From: Brotonthovivens ammoniilytica
Lineage (GTDB): Bacteria; Bacillota; Clostridia; Lachnospirales; Lachnospiraceae
Length of the DNA stretch: 64,000 bases
Direction of reading: 5' to 3'
Assembly: GCF_025566885.1 (NCBI RefSeq)
Contig: NZ_JAOQJQ010000001.1
Coordinates: forward strand, 682,001-746,000
The notes beneath the pieces were generated by a model, which worked only from the letters and a program-made list of their open reading frames with translations, had not been told where the DNA came from and did not search any database. The position numbers and the translations under genes are program-made. This document shows, piece by piece, positions 24,614-33,268 of this stretch (the first letter of the stretch is position 1; the number at the start of each line of letters is the position of its first letter).

Positions 24614-27469
24614 CTAGCGAGGTACTTCTACCATTTTATATGCTTCCACAATATCAAGCTCCTGGAAGTCATTAAATCCTTCAAATACAAGACCACATTC
24701 ATAACCGGCTTTTACTTCTTTTACATCATCTTTGAATCGTTTTAAGGATGCAAGATTTCCCTCAAAGATCTGATTTCCTTCTCTGGAAATGCGGACTTTA
24801 CATCCTCTCTCAAAGCTGCCATCCAGAATATAGGAGCCTGCGATGGTGCCTACGCCGGAAGCTTTAAATAACTGACGGATTTCTGCATGGCCCAGAACTT
24901 TTTCTTCAAAGATCGGATCCAGCATTCCTTTCATGGCTGCTTCGATATCTTCAATGGCGTTGTAAATCACAGAATACAGACGCATATCAATGCCTTCCTG
25001 CTCTGCGATTGACTTTGCTGTCACATCCGGTTTTACGTTAAATCCGATAATAATCGCATCTGATGCAGATGCTAAAGTGACATCAGATTCGTTGATAGCA
25101 CCTACTCCGCCGTGGATTACTTTTACAACAACCTCTTCATTGGACAGCTTTGTAAGGCTTTGTTTTACAGCCTCCACAGAGCCCTGTACATCTGCTTTTA
25201 CAATCAGATTCAGCTCTTTTAAGCTGCCTGCCTGAATTTTAGAAAACAGATCATCCAGAGACATCCGGTGTCTGGTCTCCTCCAGAAGACGTTCTTTATC
25301 CTGGGATACAAATGTTTCTGCAAAACTTCTTGCATCTTTTTCAGAATCACATGCCACAAATACCTCTCCGGCATTTGGAACGCTGTTTAATCCAAGAATC
25401 TCAACCGGGATGGAGGGGCCTGCTTCTTTTACTCTGCGTCCCTGATCATCCAGCATAGCACGCACCTTACCATAACAGCTGCCTGCCGCAACCGGCTGGC
25501 CTACTTTTAAAGTACCTTTCTGAACAAGAACAGTTGCTACTGCGCCCCGGCCCTTATCCAGCTGTGCCTCAATAACAAGACCTCTTGCATTTCTATTGGG
25601 ATTTGCCTTTAATTCCAGAATTTCAGCTGTTAAAAGAACCATCTCCAGCAGCTGGTCAATACCGTCTCTTGTTTTTGCCGATACCGGAACAAAGATGGTG
25701 CTTCCGCCCCAATCCTCCGGAATCAGTTCATATTCAGATAATCCCTGTTTTACTTTTTCTATATTTGCGCCTGGTTTATCAATTTTATTGATAGCTACAA
25801 TGATTTCAATTCCGGCAGCTTTTGCATGGTTAATAGCCTCTACTGTCTGCGGCATAACGCCATCGTCTGCCGCCACTACCAGGATTGCAATATCGGTAGA
25901 GCTTGCACCTCTCATACGCATAGCTGTAAATGCTTCATGTCCGGGAGTATCCAGGAATGTGATATTCTGATTATTTATAGTTACTACAGATGCACCAATA
26001 TGCTGTGTAATCCCGCCGGCTTCACGGTCTGTTACCCGGGTGCTTCTGATGGCATCCAAAAGAGAGGTTTTACCATGGTCAACATGCCCCATAACGCAGA
26101 CTACCGGAGCTCTTGACACCATAGTCTCTTCTGCTTCCTCTTCTTCTTTCAGCAGCTCTGCAATAACATCAACTTTTTCTTCCGGCTCTGCAATACAGTT
26201 AAATTCCAGTGCAATTTCTTCTGCTTTCTCATAATTAATTTCCTGATTTACAGTTAACATTTCTCCCTGTAAAAACAGTTTTTTCACAATTGCAGATGCC
26301 TGAATTTTCATTTTATCCGCCAGCTCGCGTACCGTCATAATTTCGGGAAGAATAATTGTCTTAACTTCTTCTTTCTTTTCTGCCGGCTGCTGTGGCTGCG
26401 CATTTCTCTTCTTGTGTCCTGTTTTCTTTTCCAGGTTTACATAGCGTTCCTGTTTCTTGCCGCCTGTTTTATCATAATTCTGTTTTTTGGTATTTTTCCG
26501 GTTTGTATCTCTGGAATCTTTTCCTCTGAATTCCTCAGCAGCTGGTTTTGCTGTATCCTTATTCATTCGGAAAATTTCCTGCTCTAACCGTTTTTTCGGT
26601 TCTCTTGAATAATTCTGACCGTCCTGACGGCTGTTTCGATCACCTTGGCGGTTATTAAAGCCGCCCCGGTTATTCTGATAATTTCTTTGACCGTTTTTGT
26701 CGGTCCTTTCATTACGCGCATATCTCTCACCATTCTCCTGACGTGGTCTTACCGGACGATCTGACTGATATCTTGGGCGGTCTCCCTGACTTCCTGCCGG
26801 ACGGTCTGACTGATACCTTGGACGATCTGACTGGCGGTCTGACTGATACCTTGGGCGGTCTCCCTGAGGTCTTGCCGGACGGTCTGACTGGTATCTTGGG
26901 CGGTCTCCCTGGGCTCCTCCCTGACGGTCTGACTGATATCTCGGGCGGTCTCCCTGGGCTCTTGCCGGACGGTCTGACTGATATCTTGGGCGGTCCCCCT
27001 GGGCTCCTCCCTGGCGGTCTGACTGATATCTCGGACGGTCCCCCTGGCTTCCTGCCGGACGGTCTGACTGATATCTTGGGCGGTCCCCCTGGGCTCCTCC
27101 CTGGCGGTCTGACTGATACCTTGGACGGTCACCCTGGCTTCTTGCCGGACGTGCGCCCTGTGGACGCTGGCCATTGCTGCCGGATCTTTTGTCCCCCATT
27201 TTGCTGTTTTGTGGATTATAAACAGCAGAAATACTGGATTTTTTCTTTGGTCTTTCCGCTGTTTTTCCATCGTCCGAAACTTTTTTCACCTCTGCAGAAG
27301 AAGTATCTGCTTTTTTTGTATATTTATTCCGAACCATCTGTACTGCGCCGTCATCTAATGTGCTCATATGGCTGGTTACCTCTATTTTCTGATTTCCAAG
27401 ATACGTAATAATATCTTTTGTCTGAATATTTAATTCCTTTGCAAGTTCATGTACTCTGATTTTTGCCAT
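24614..27469 (-). CDS. infB: Translation initiation factor IF-2 with a repetitive N-terminus
   Basis: A 951-residue GTPase that brings initiator tRNA to the 30S subunit. An IF2-N domain is at 1-50 (IRVHELAKELNIQTKDI) and a second one near 375-430 (MTVRELADKMKIQASAIVKKLF). The G domain follows with GHVDHGKTSLLD, DTPGHEAFTAMR and NKIDKP, then domains II to IV (GSVEAVKQSLTKLSNEEV; LGHAEIRQLFKASG). Between the two IF2-N domains lies a low-complexity, highly basic linker with 15-residue repeats at ~112-242. AAGGGAGGAACAGGC precedes the ATG. Confidence 0.96.
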   Translation of the reverse strand: MAKIRVHELAKELNIQTKDIITYLGNQKIEVTSHMSTLDDGAVQMVRNKYTKKADTSSAEVKKVSDDGKTAERPKKKSSISAVYNPQNSKMGDKRSGSNGQRPQGARPARSQGDRPRYQSDRQGGAQGDRPRYQSDRPAGSQGDRPRYQSDRQGGAQGDRPRYQSDRPARAQGDRPRYQSDRQGGAQGDRPRYQSDRPARPQGDRPRYQSDRQSDRPRYQSDRPAGSQGDRPRYQSDRPVRPRQENGERYARNERTDKNGQRNYQNNRGGFNNRQGDRNSRQDGQNYSREPKKRLEQEIFRMNKDTAKPAAEEFRGKDSRDTNRKNTKKQNYDKTGGKKQERYVNLEKKTGHKKRNAQPQQPAEKKEEVKTIILPEIMTVRELADKMKIQASAIVKKLFLQGEMLTVNQEINYEKAEEIALEFNCIAEPEEKVDVIAELLKEEEEAEETMVSRAPVVCVMGHVDHGKTSLLDAIRSTRVTDREAGGITQHIGASVVTINNQNITFLDTPGHEAFTAMRMRGASSTDIAILVVAADDGVMPQTVEAINHAKAAGIEIIVAINKIDKPGANIEKVKQGLSEYELIPEDWGGSTIFVPVSAKTRDGIDQLLEMVLLTAEILELKANPNRNARGLVIEAQLDKGRGAVATVLVQKGTLKVGQPVAAGSCYGKVRAMLDDQGRRVKEAGPSIPVEILGLNSVPNAGEVFVACDSEKDARSFAETFVSQDKERLLEETRHRMSLDDLFSKIQAGSLKELNLIVKADVQGSVEAVKQSLTKLSNEEVVVKVIHGGVGAINESDVTLASASDAIIIGFNVKPDVTAKSIAEQEGIDMRLYSVIYNAIEDIEAAMKGMLDPIFEEKVLGHAEIRQLFKASGVGTIAGSYILDGSFERGCKVRISREGNQIFEGNLASLKRFKDDVKEVKAGYECGLVFEGFNDFQELDIVEAYKMVEVPR
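26744..27136 (-). repeat. In-frame 45-bp tandem repeats inside infB
   Basis: About nine units code for QGDRPRYQSDR plus a four-residue variable end (QGGA, PAGS, PARA, PARP, PVRP). Types alternate in the first six units; one unit is shortened by two codons and the next by two. The opposite strand has a long open frame across the repeats, which is a by-product of the repeat. Confidence 0.9.
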
Positions 27470-27482
27470 GCCTGTTCCTCCC

Positions 27483-27803
27483 TTATTTAGTTGTCATTAT
27501 ATTTCGAATCTGTTTTTCAAATGATTTTGCAAAACCTGTGTCCAGAACGGCCAGCATGGAACGGTATTCTTTTCCGATACAATGTCCCAATTCCTCTTTG
27601 GTACCAAACAAATACAAAGGTACTTTATAATAATTCGTCATATTTGTCATTTTTTTCTTGGTATTGTCAGAAGCGTCCTCCGCTACAATTACCATAGCAG
27701 CCATATAACTTTTTACGGCTTTTTCCGCAGCAAATTCACCACTGGCAATCTTTCCTGCCTTCTGCGCCAGGCCAAGATTAGAAAACAACCTATTTTTCAA
27801 CAA
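27483..27803 (-). CDS. ylxQ: L7Ae/L30e-family RNA-binding protein YlxQ
   Basis: A 106-residue L7Ae-fold protein (LGLAQKAGKIASGEFAAEKAV; MVIVAEDASDNTKKKMTN), likely binding kink-turn RNA. The start is a TTG at 27803, ten bases after GGAG; the nearer ATG leads straight to the stop of ylxR. The overlap with ylxR is 14 bases. Its place between ylxR and infB is conserved in Firmicutes. Confidence 0.88.
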   Translation of the reverse strand: MLKNRLFSNLGLAQKAGKIASGEFAAEKAVKSYMAAMVIVAEDASDNTKKKMTNMTNYYKVPLYLFGTKEELGHCIGKEYRSMLAVLDTGFAKSFEKQIRNIMTTK

Positions 27804-28062
27804 ATATTTTCATCTCCTTTGACAGATTTTCCATCATCTCTTTGGGGATGCCCATTTTCAGTGATCTTTCCAGTCCCCGATTGGCAAAAGCCTTTTTTAG
27901 GCACTCCACATTTTTACAGATATAAGCTCCGCGGCCGTTTTTTTTGCCGGTAGCATCTAAAAAAACTTCATTCTCTGGGGTTTTAATCACCCGCATCATT
28001 TCTTTTTTTGTTTTCATCTCACCGCATCCCACACAGAGACGCAGCGGAATCTTTTTATTCAT
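27790..28062 (-). CDS. ylxR: YlxR family RNA-binding protein (RNase P modulator RnpM)
   Basis: A 90-residue protein with the family signature LRLCVGCGEMKTKKEMMRV and GRGAYICKNVECLKKA. In Bacillus subtilis YlxR was recently reported to bind RNase P RNA and was renamed RnpM (from memory). The ATG at 28062 follows GGGGAAGAGGACC and overlaps the nusA end by eight bases; a longer frame to 28110 lies within nusA. Confidence 0.9.
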   Translation of the reverse strand: MNKKIPLRLCVGCGEMKTKKEMMRVIKTPENEVFLDATGKKNGRGAYICKNVECLKKAFANRGLERSLKMGIPKEMMENLSKEMKIFVEK

Positions 28063-29335
28063 GGTCCTCTTCCCCTTCTTCCTGAAGGTCCGGTTCTTCT
28101 GAATATTCAAACTCCTCTGTCTCTAGAGCAGTTCCATGATCTTCGTAATCCCCGGCGTCCTGTGCTTCATACACAGCATCTTCTGGAAACTCATCGTATT
28201 CGTTCTCGTCTGAATACTCAGCATCTTCCAAATAATCATCTTCGTACTCTGTCTCATAATCCATGAAATCACCTGCTTCTCTGGCCTGTGATTCACTCTT
28301 GATATCAATTTTAAAACCGGTTAATCTTGCCGCAAGCCGGGCATTCTGTCCCTCTTTTCCAATGGCAAGAGACAGCTGATAATCCGGAACAACAACTTTT
28401 GCTGATTTTTCTTCTCCATCTGCAATAACCGAAATCACCTTTGCCGGGCTTAACGCATTCTCAATGAGCATTGCCGGGTTTTCATTCCAGTTGATAATAT
28501 CAATTTTTTCACCCTTTAGCTCTTCCACAATGGCGTTGACACGAGCGCCGTTCATACCAACACAGGCTCCTACAGGATCTACATCCGGATCATTGGACCA
28601 GACTGCAATTTTTGTTCTGCTTCCAGCCTCTCTTGCAATTGACTTAATTTCCACGATTCCTTCTCTTACTTCTGTGACTTCAGATTCAAACAGACGTTTT
28701 ACAAGCTCTGGATGTGTTCTAGACACAAGAATCTTTGGACCTTTTGATGTGGACTTTACTTCCAGGATATAAACTTTTACGCGCTCCGTTGGTTTGAATG
28801 TTTCGCCTTTGATCATTTCATTCTCATTCAGCATCGCATCCACTTTTCCAAGATTGATACTCACATTTTTGCCGCTGTATCTTTGAACAATTCCTGTTAC
28901 AACGTCTTTTTCTTTTCCGGTATACTGATCGAAAAGTACTTTTCTTTCTTCTTCCCGGATTTTCTGCAGAATTACATTTTTAGCATTCTGAGTGGCAATA
29001 CGTCCAAATTCTTTTGATTTTACTTCAATATTGAGAACATCTCCCGCTTCTAAAGAGGAATCTTTCATTTTAGCTTCTGCCAGACTGATTTCCAGAACTG
29101 GGTCCGTCACTTCCTCTACTACTTTTTTTTCTGAATAGACATGATATTCACAGGTTACCGGATCTATGGTAACTTTAATATTATCTGATTTTCCAAAATG
29201 ATTTTTACAGGCAGTAATCAATGAATTTTCGATTGCTTCCAATAATGTATCTTTACTGATATTCTTTTCTTTTTCTAAAATCGTTAACGCTTCTAATAAT
29301 TCGTTCGCATCGCTGTTTTTGGTTGATCTAGCCAT
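28055..29335 (-). CDS. nusA: Transcription termination/antitermination protein NusA
   Basis: A 426-residue RNA polymerase factor. The N-terminal polymerase-binding domain (NELLEALTILEKEKNISKDTL, read in short form), an S1 domain (~135-200, VVTGIVQRYSGKNVSINLG) and two KH domains (PVGACVGMNGARVNAIVEEL; LAIGKEGQNARLAARLTG) are visible. The last ~70 residues are a strongly acidic, tyrosine-rich tail (D/E/Y) that replaces the C-terminal repeats of proteobacterial NusA. The ATG at 29335 is preferred over an earlier start at 29362, which would place MNNRRKKEK in front. Confidence 0.95.
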   Translation of the reverse strand: MARSTKNSDANELLEALTILEKEKNISKDTLLEAIENSLITACKNHFGKSDNIKVTIDPVTCEYHVYSEKKVVEEVTDPVLEISLAEAKMKDSSLEAGDVLNIEVKSKEFGRIATQNAKNVILQKIREEERKVLFDQYTGKEKDVVTGIVQRYSGKNVSINLGKVDAMLNENEMIKGETFKPTERVKVYILEVKSTSKGPKILVSRTHPELVKRLFESEVTEVREGIVEIKSIAREAGSRTKIAVWSNDPDVDPVGACVGMNGARVNAIVEELKGEKIDIINWNENPAMLIENALSPAKVISVIADGEEKSAKVVVPDYQLSLAIGKEGQNARLAARLTGFKIDIKSESQAREAGDFMDYETEYEDDYLEDAEYSDENEYDEFPEDAVYEAQDAGDYEDHGTALETEEFEYSEEPDLQEEGEEDHE

Positions 29336-29366
29336 TTTTTCCTTTTTCCTCCTGTTATTCACTTAA

Positions 29367-29834
29367 CTAAAAATCAAAAGCAAGTCGAATTAATGCAATG
29401 TCACTTTTCTGAAATAGCTGCTCTTCTCCGTCCTGGTTCTCAATGGTCACTGTTTTATCATCATAAGCTTTTAAAATACCATAAAACTCCTTTTGCTTAT
29501 TAAAAGCCCGGTACGTTCTGATTTCCAGCTCCTTCCCCATACTGCGGATGTAATCTTTTTCTTTTTTCAAAGGACGCCCAAGCCCCGGAGAGCTTACCTC
29601 AAAAATATAGGAATCTTCGATATATTCCTGTTCATCCAGCAATTCATTGGCTTCTCTGCTGACAAGTTCACAGTCATCAACGGTAATTCCGCCTTCTTTA
29701 TCTATATATGCCCGCAGATACCAGGTTCCGCCTTCTTTTACATATTCCACATCCACAAGTTCAAACTGATATTTATCTGTAATTGGCAGAATCAGTTCTT
29801 CTGTTTTCGCTTCATATAGTTCTCTTTTCGACAT
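29367..29834 (-). CDS. rimP: Ribosome maturation factor RimP
   Basis: A 155-residue 30S assembly factor; LVDVEYVKEGGTWYLRAYID, GGITVDDCELVSREAN and FEVSSPGLGRPLKKEKDY are family hallmarks. The ATG at 29834 follows AGAAGGTGACAGAA with good spacing; the GTG at 29843 overlaps the ribosome site itself, so I rejected it. It is the first gene of the operon that runs to ribF. Confidence 0.95.
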   Translation of the reverse strand: MSKRELYEAKTEELILPITDKYQFELVDVEYVKEGGTWYLRAYIDKEGGITVDDCELVSREANELLDEQEYIEDSYIFEVSSPGLGRPLKKEKDYIRSMGKELEIRTYRAFNKQKEFYGILKAYDDKTVTIENQDGEEQLFQKSDIALIRLAFDF

Positions 29835-29870
29835 TTCTGTCACCTTCTTTCTCTATCAAACAAATAAAAG

Positions 29871-29885
29871 GAGCGCTGCGCGCTC
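29871..29885 (-). terminator. Small GC hairpin upstream of rimP
   Basis: GAGCGC/GCGCTC with a 3-base loop, followed on the minus strand by CTTTTATTTG. It lies in the presumed rimP leader or ends upstream transcription. Evidence is limited to the fold. Confidence 0.4.
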
Positions 29886-30045
29886 TGCTAAATATATCTT
29901 ATTATACAGGAAATTCTGGCAGCAGGATTCTTTACCTGTGACAAAGCCCCTGACGTATCGCACCTGTCAGCCGCTTTGCGTTCCCTCCGGGAGAACTTCA
30001 TTCATAATACAGTAAATCCCAAAATATTTCCCATATCACAAATGA

Positions 30046-30067
30046 AGAGTGGGCTTTCACCCACTCT
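30046..30067. terminator. Intrinsic terminator after the AAA-ATPase gene
   Basis: AGAGTGGG (30046-30053) pairs perfectly with CCCACTCT (30060-30067) around CTTTCA. A T-run follows on the plus strand; on the minus strand, where the upstream gene is read, the tail is TCATTTGTG. Confidence 0.6.
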
Positions 30068-30135
30068 CCTTTTTAATAATCTTATATTCTTGTTTACCAT
30101 CATAACACTTTGTGTACAGTAATTCAAGGGGAATC

Positions 30136-31842
30136 TTAAAAAGAATCGCTGTAGGACAGGATTTTTTTCCGTTCCATCTTAATCATACACTTTTTTTTAT
30201 AAAAAGCGATGCCATACCGGATCCAGGCAGTATATCCTTCATCAGGCAGCCAGGCATCATACTGCTTTTCTTCAATCTGGTTAAGAGCTTCCTGTGCTCT
30301 CTTTTCCATGTCAGCAAAAGTCCTGGCAATTTTTAATTCAATGACAACCGGAGGAATGGTCTCATCCAGATGATAAATACAAATATCGTAACGTCCTGTT
30401 CCACCTTCTCGATTTGATTTAACCAAATAATCCTTAAGATTTGCCAAAATACCGACGAGAAAGCCATGGTAGAAGGCTTCTTTATTATCCATATAACTGA
30501 TGGTCCCACGCAGCTCCTGAGTCAGCAGCTGCTGAAAAACAGCCACATCCCCTTTCAGCATAGCCGCATACATGGCAGACAGATCTTTGATCTTTACTTC
30601 ATCCCTAAACCAGTTCGTCACAGTGTTGTCATAAATATAAAGTACTTCTTTATTTGGAATGGCCATAGTAATATAACGATTGACACCATCCATCCGGACA
30701 GATACGCCTTTTAGATATCCTGTAAAATAAAGAAAATTCCAAAGGTTTTCTTCCGAAGTATGGATATCTTCATAGGTGATATCATCATGAATACGTTTCT
30801 CAATAGTTTCACCATTCATCAGCTTTTCAATTTGTTCACGTACCTCACTGCTTGCATGATAGACTAAATCTTTGACTATACTGTTGGAGCTGGTATTGCT
30901 CCAAGCGGCAGTTGGAAATGAATTTGGGTTAATCAACAATCTTTTTATATAATTGATGACACTCCATGGATTATAAACTTCTGTCTGTCCAAACAGATAA
31001 CCATCATACCAGTCTTTCATGGTGGGCATACTTGCTTCACAGTGATAAAACGACAGCATCTCAGTTACTTCTTTTTGAACGAATCCAAAATATTCATCAT
31101 AATCTTCATTTAAAATAGAAATAACATCCAGATTATTCAATCCGGTAAAAACAGATTCTTTGCTAATTCTCAAACAGCCTGTTACAACCGAAAAAGCCAG
31201 ATAAGGATTTGTTTTCAGTGCTGACTCAAACAGCGAACGGATAAAGCAAATCATCTCATCATAAAAACCGTTATAATAAGCATTCTCAAGGGGAACATCG
31301 TATTCATCAATGAGAATAACCGCTGGCTTTTCGTAATAAGTGTAAAGACATTTGGATAAAAAAGCCAGCGACGTCAGGTAATCACCGGGCCCTCCCTGCT
31401 GATTACGAATCCGGTTGAATTTATCTTTATCCGCATATTCAAGGGCAGATATAATCATTTTATGACGATCATATTCATTGGCAATTGCTTCACACAGACA
31501 GGTATATGCATATTCATAGGTTCCCTGTTTTGCAGATTTAAGCGTCAGCATAATAACCGGATACTGTCCCATCTCCTGTGTATATTGCCTGCCAGCCTGC
31601 ATAATTTTCAGACCATCAAACAGACTGCGGTTATCTTCTTTATTTTCCGTCCGTTCAAAATAATACCGGAGCATACTCAGATTAAGCGTCTTGCCAAAAC
31701 GTCGTGGTCTGGTAAAAAGATTAACTTTTGCTTTCTGATCTAAAAGTTCTTTGATAAACCATGATTTATCCACATAATAATATTTACCTGTAATAATTTC
31801 TTTAAAATCATCAAAACCGATTGGCAATGGTGTATTCAACAT
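30136..31842 (-). CDS. AAA-ATPase-like protein with C-terminal PD-(D/E)XK nuclease domain
   Basis: A 568-residue member of the AAA-ATPase_like/PDDEXK_9 family, common and often multi-copy in Clostridia and Bacteroidetes, function not established. The N-terminus reads PIGFDDFKEIITGKYYYVDK, then a P-loop variant RPRRFGKTLNLSMLRYYF near residue 45 and Walker B PAVILIDEYDVPLE. At the C-terminus GRYDICIYH plus VVIELKIART gives the D...ExK nuclease core. The ATG at 31842 follows AAGGGAGATC; 16 extra codons upstream lack support. It is flanked by intergenic repeats and a tRNA gene, hinting at a mobile or variable locus. Confidence 0.85.
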   Translation of the reverse strand: MLNTPLPIGFDDFKEIITGKYYYVDKSWFIKELLDQKAKVNLFTRPRRFGKTLNLSMLRYYFERTENKEDNRSLFDGLKIMQAGRQYTQEMGQYPVIMLTLKSAKQGTYEYAYTCLCEAIANEYDRHKMIISALEYADKDKFNRIRNQQGGPGDYLTSLAFLSKCLYTYYEKPAVILIDEYDVPLENAYYNGFYDEMICFIRSLFESALKTNPYLAFSVVTGCLRISKESVFTGLNNLDVISILNEDYDEYFGFVQKEVTEMLSFYHCEASMPTMKDWYDGYLFGQTEVYNPWSVINYIKRLLINPNSFPTAAWSNTSSNSIVKDLVYHASSEVREQIEKLMNGETIEKRIHDDITYEDIHTSEENLWNFLYFTGYLKGVSVRMDGVNRYITMAIPNKEVLYIYDNTVTNWFRDEVKIKDLSAMYAAMLKGDVAVFQQLLTQELRGTISYMDNKEAFYHGFLVGILANLKDYLVKSNREGGTGRYDICIYHLDETIPPVVIELKIARTFADMEKRAQEALNQIEEKQYDAWLPDEGYTAWIRYGIAFYKKKCMIKMERKKILSYSDSF

Positions 31843-31918
31843 GATCTCCCTTCTGTTACAGAATTCCAGTATAAATTGAGTATACCACAAAAATGGGGCA
31901 ATGAACCATTCTTATGAA

Positions 31919-32057
31919 AAAGAATCCTGCGGCGGCGGGTTGCGCAAGCAACATGACTCCATTCCGCCGCAGTGCGATCATCAGCGGAGCGTTTTTTTTG
32001 CTCTATAGGAATCGATACTTATCAGCTTTATCACAACACGGTATTTCCTATTAAAGT
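31919..32057 (+). repeat. CTCTATAGGAAT-family repeat, copy 2
   Basis: The order is AGAATCCTGCGGCGGCGGG, AAGCAACATGACTCCATTCC, GCCGCAGTGCGATC, AGCGGAGCG plus eight T, then the core starting CTCTATAGGAATCGATA (32001) and ending TATTTCCTATTAAAG. The right arm of the palindrome has decayed (TTAAAG in place of TAGAG). Confidence 0.85.
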
Positions 32058-32183
32058 GAAAAAGAATCCTGCCACGACAGGATTCTCCGCTCCGCCGCAG
32101 TGCGATCCACAGCGGAGCGTTTTTTTGCTCTATAGGAATCGATACTTATCAGCTTTATCACAACACGGTATTTCCTATAGAGT
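32058..32183 (+). repeat. CTCTATAGGAAT-family repeat, copy 3
   Basis: Directly abuts copy 2. It opens with the hairpin AATCCTGCCACGACAGGATT, then TCCGCCGCAGTGCGATCCAC and AGCGGAGCG plus seven T, and the complete core palindrome at 32128-32182. Confidence 0.85.
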
Positions 32184-32190
32184 GAAAAAT

Positions 32191-32245
32191 AGAATGAGGA
32201 TGCCGCTCAATCATCTGATTTGATGACTTTGCAGCATCCTCATTC
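32191..32245 (-). terminator. Terminator of the tRNA-Glu transcript
   Basis: AGAATGAGGATGC (32191-32203) and GCATCCTCATTCT (32233-32245) pair perfectly over 13 bases; on the minus strand ATTTTTCAC follows. It lies 28 bases past the tRNA 3' end. Confidence 0.85.
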
Positions 32246-32273
32246 TTCGGGTTGGGCTGTTAAAAACAGTCAG

Positions 32274-32345
32274 CAGTTCGTACGGGAATCGAACCCGTGA
32301 TTCCGCCGTGAGAGGGCGGCGTCTTAACCTCTTGACCAACGAACC
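32274..32345 (-). tRNA. tRNA-Glu (anticodon CTC)
   Basis: A complete cloverleaf on the minus strand: acceptor GGTTCGT pairs with ACGAACT (first pair G-U), D-arm TGGTCAAGAGGTTAAGAC, anticodon stem CCGCC/GGCGG enclosing CTCTCAC (anticodon CTC), T-arm CGGGTTCGATTCCCG, discriminator G. CCA is not encoded. It has its own promoter and terminator. Confidence 0.93.
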
Positions 32346-32357
32346 TCAACGAAAATT

Positions 32358-32386
32358 AGTATATTATATTGTTTCTAAAAAAGCAA
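32358..32386 (-). promoter_or_regulatory. Promoter of tRNA-Glu
   Basis: Minus strand TTGCTT (32381-32386), 17-base spacer, TATACT (32358-32363), placing the transcript start a few bases before the tRNA 5' end. Confidence 0.65.
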
Positions 32387-32430
32387 GTACTTTTTACAAT
32401 TTTTTCAAAAAACTGAAAAAAACATAAAAT

Positions 32431-32558
32431 GGCTTTCGCCATCCCCATCTCGAAAATCGTAGATTTTCTCAACTGGCTTTCGCCATCCCCATCTCGAAAA
32501 TCGTAGATTTTCTCCTTTGGCTTTCTCCATGCCCATCTCGAAAATCGTAGATTTTCTC
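32431..32558 (-). repeat. Three 44-bp units of the GAAAATC/GATTTTC repeat family
   Basis: Units at 32431-32470, 32475-32514 and 32519-32558, each a 40-base block plus a 4-base spacer. Each contains the hairpin GAAAATC-GTA-GATTTTC and a GGCTTTCGCCATCCCCATCT block. They form a chance open frame on the minus strand, but the 44-base period is not a multiple of three, so it is not protein-coding. The family also occurs at 95-132. Confidence 0.85.
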
Positions 32559-32581
32559 GATGCACGGCTGGCGCCGTATAT

Positions 32582-32647
32582 AAAAAAAGAATCCTCTGCT
32601 CTTTTCGAAATATGAATATTTCTCTCAGAGCAGAGGATTCTTTTTTT
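32582..32647 (-). terminator. Strong terminator of the infC-rpmI-rplT operon
   Basis: AGAATCCTCTGCTCT pairs with AGAGCAGAGGATTCT, extended by A-run and T-run, with an inner GAAATAT/ATATTTC pairing. The stem is about 20 bases and works on either strand. It begins 17 bases past the rplT stop. Confidence 0.9.
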
Positions 32648-32663
32648 ATGCATGGCTTGTAGC

Positions 32664-33020
32664 TTAAGCAAGTTTTGCTTTGGCTACTTCTACTAAGGAT
32701 GTAAAGCCTGCTGCGTCGTTGACTGCCATTTCTGCCAGCATTTTTCTGTTGATTTCTACTTCTGCCAGTTTTAAACCATACATAAATTTGCTGTATGATA
32801 AACCGTTCATTCTTGCTGCAGCGTTAATACGCGCAATCCATAACTGTCTGAACTGTCTTTTTCTCTGTTTTCTTCCTGCATAAGAACTTGTTAAGGCTCT
32901 CATGACAGACTGTTTTGCTACACGATACTGTTTGGATCTTGCTCCTCTGTAGCCTTTTGCTAATTTTAATACTCTATTATGTTTTTTTCTAGCGTTTAAG
33001 CCGCCTTTAATTCTTGCCAT
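32664..33020 (-). CDS. rplT: 50S ribosomal protein L20
   Basis: A 118-residue rRNA-binding protein of standard length: MARIKGGLNARKKHNRVLKLAKG (start seen as ARIKGGLNARKKHNRVL), RQLWIARINAAARMNGLSYS and MLAEMAVNDAAGF. L20 of Bacillus subtilis represses its own operon by binding the leader; the leader here has the needed attenuator. The gene is last in infC-rpmI-rplT. Confidence 0.97.
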   Translation of the reverse strand: MARIKGGLNARKKHNRVLKLAKGYRGARSKQYRVAKQSVMRALTSSYAGRKQRKRQFRQLWIARINAAARMNGLSYSKFMYGLKLAEVEINRKMLAEMAVNDAAGFTSLVEVAKAKLA

Positions 33021-33043
33021 GATTTCTATCCTCCTTAACTATC

Positions 33044-33241
33044 TTACAGATATGGTAAAATTTTCTTCATGTTCTTAACATTAGAAGCATCTGTCATTGC
33101 AGCTTTTCTAAGATTTCTTTTTCTCTTAGTTGTTTTCTTAGTTAAGATATGACTTTTATAAGCTTTATTTCTTTTTAATTTACCTGTTCCTGTTTTTTTG
33201 AAACGTTTTGCAGCTGCTCTGCTTGTTTTCATTTTTGGCAT
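33044..33241 (-). CDS. rpmI: 50S ribosomal protein L35
   Basis: A 65-residue basic protein, PKMKTSRAAAKRFKKTGTGK at the start and LRKAAMTDASNVKNMKKILPY at the end, as in all L35. AAGGAGGAAACAACA precedes the ATG. It lies between infC and rplT, the conserved order. Confidence 0.97.
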   Translation of the reverse strand: MPKMKTSRAAAKRFKKTGTGKLKRNKAYKSHILTKKTTKRKRNLRKAAMTDASNVKNMKKILPYL

Positions 33242-33268
33242 TGTTGTTTCCTCCTTAATAAATAGTCT

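Noticed and set aside
26743..27408. 221-codon plus-strand frame over the infB repeat
   Set aside because: It is the antisense of in-frame 45-bp repeats; a GC-rich repeat gives a long open frame by chance, and infB is certain.
32356..32671. Small minus-strand proteins over the 44-bp repeats
   Set aside because: The period is not a multiple of three and the frames are produced by the repeat itself.
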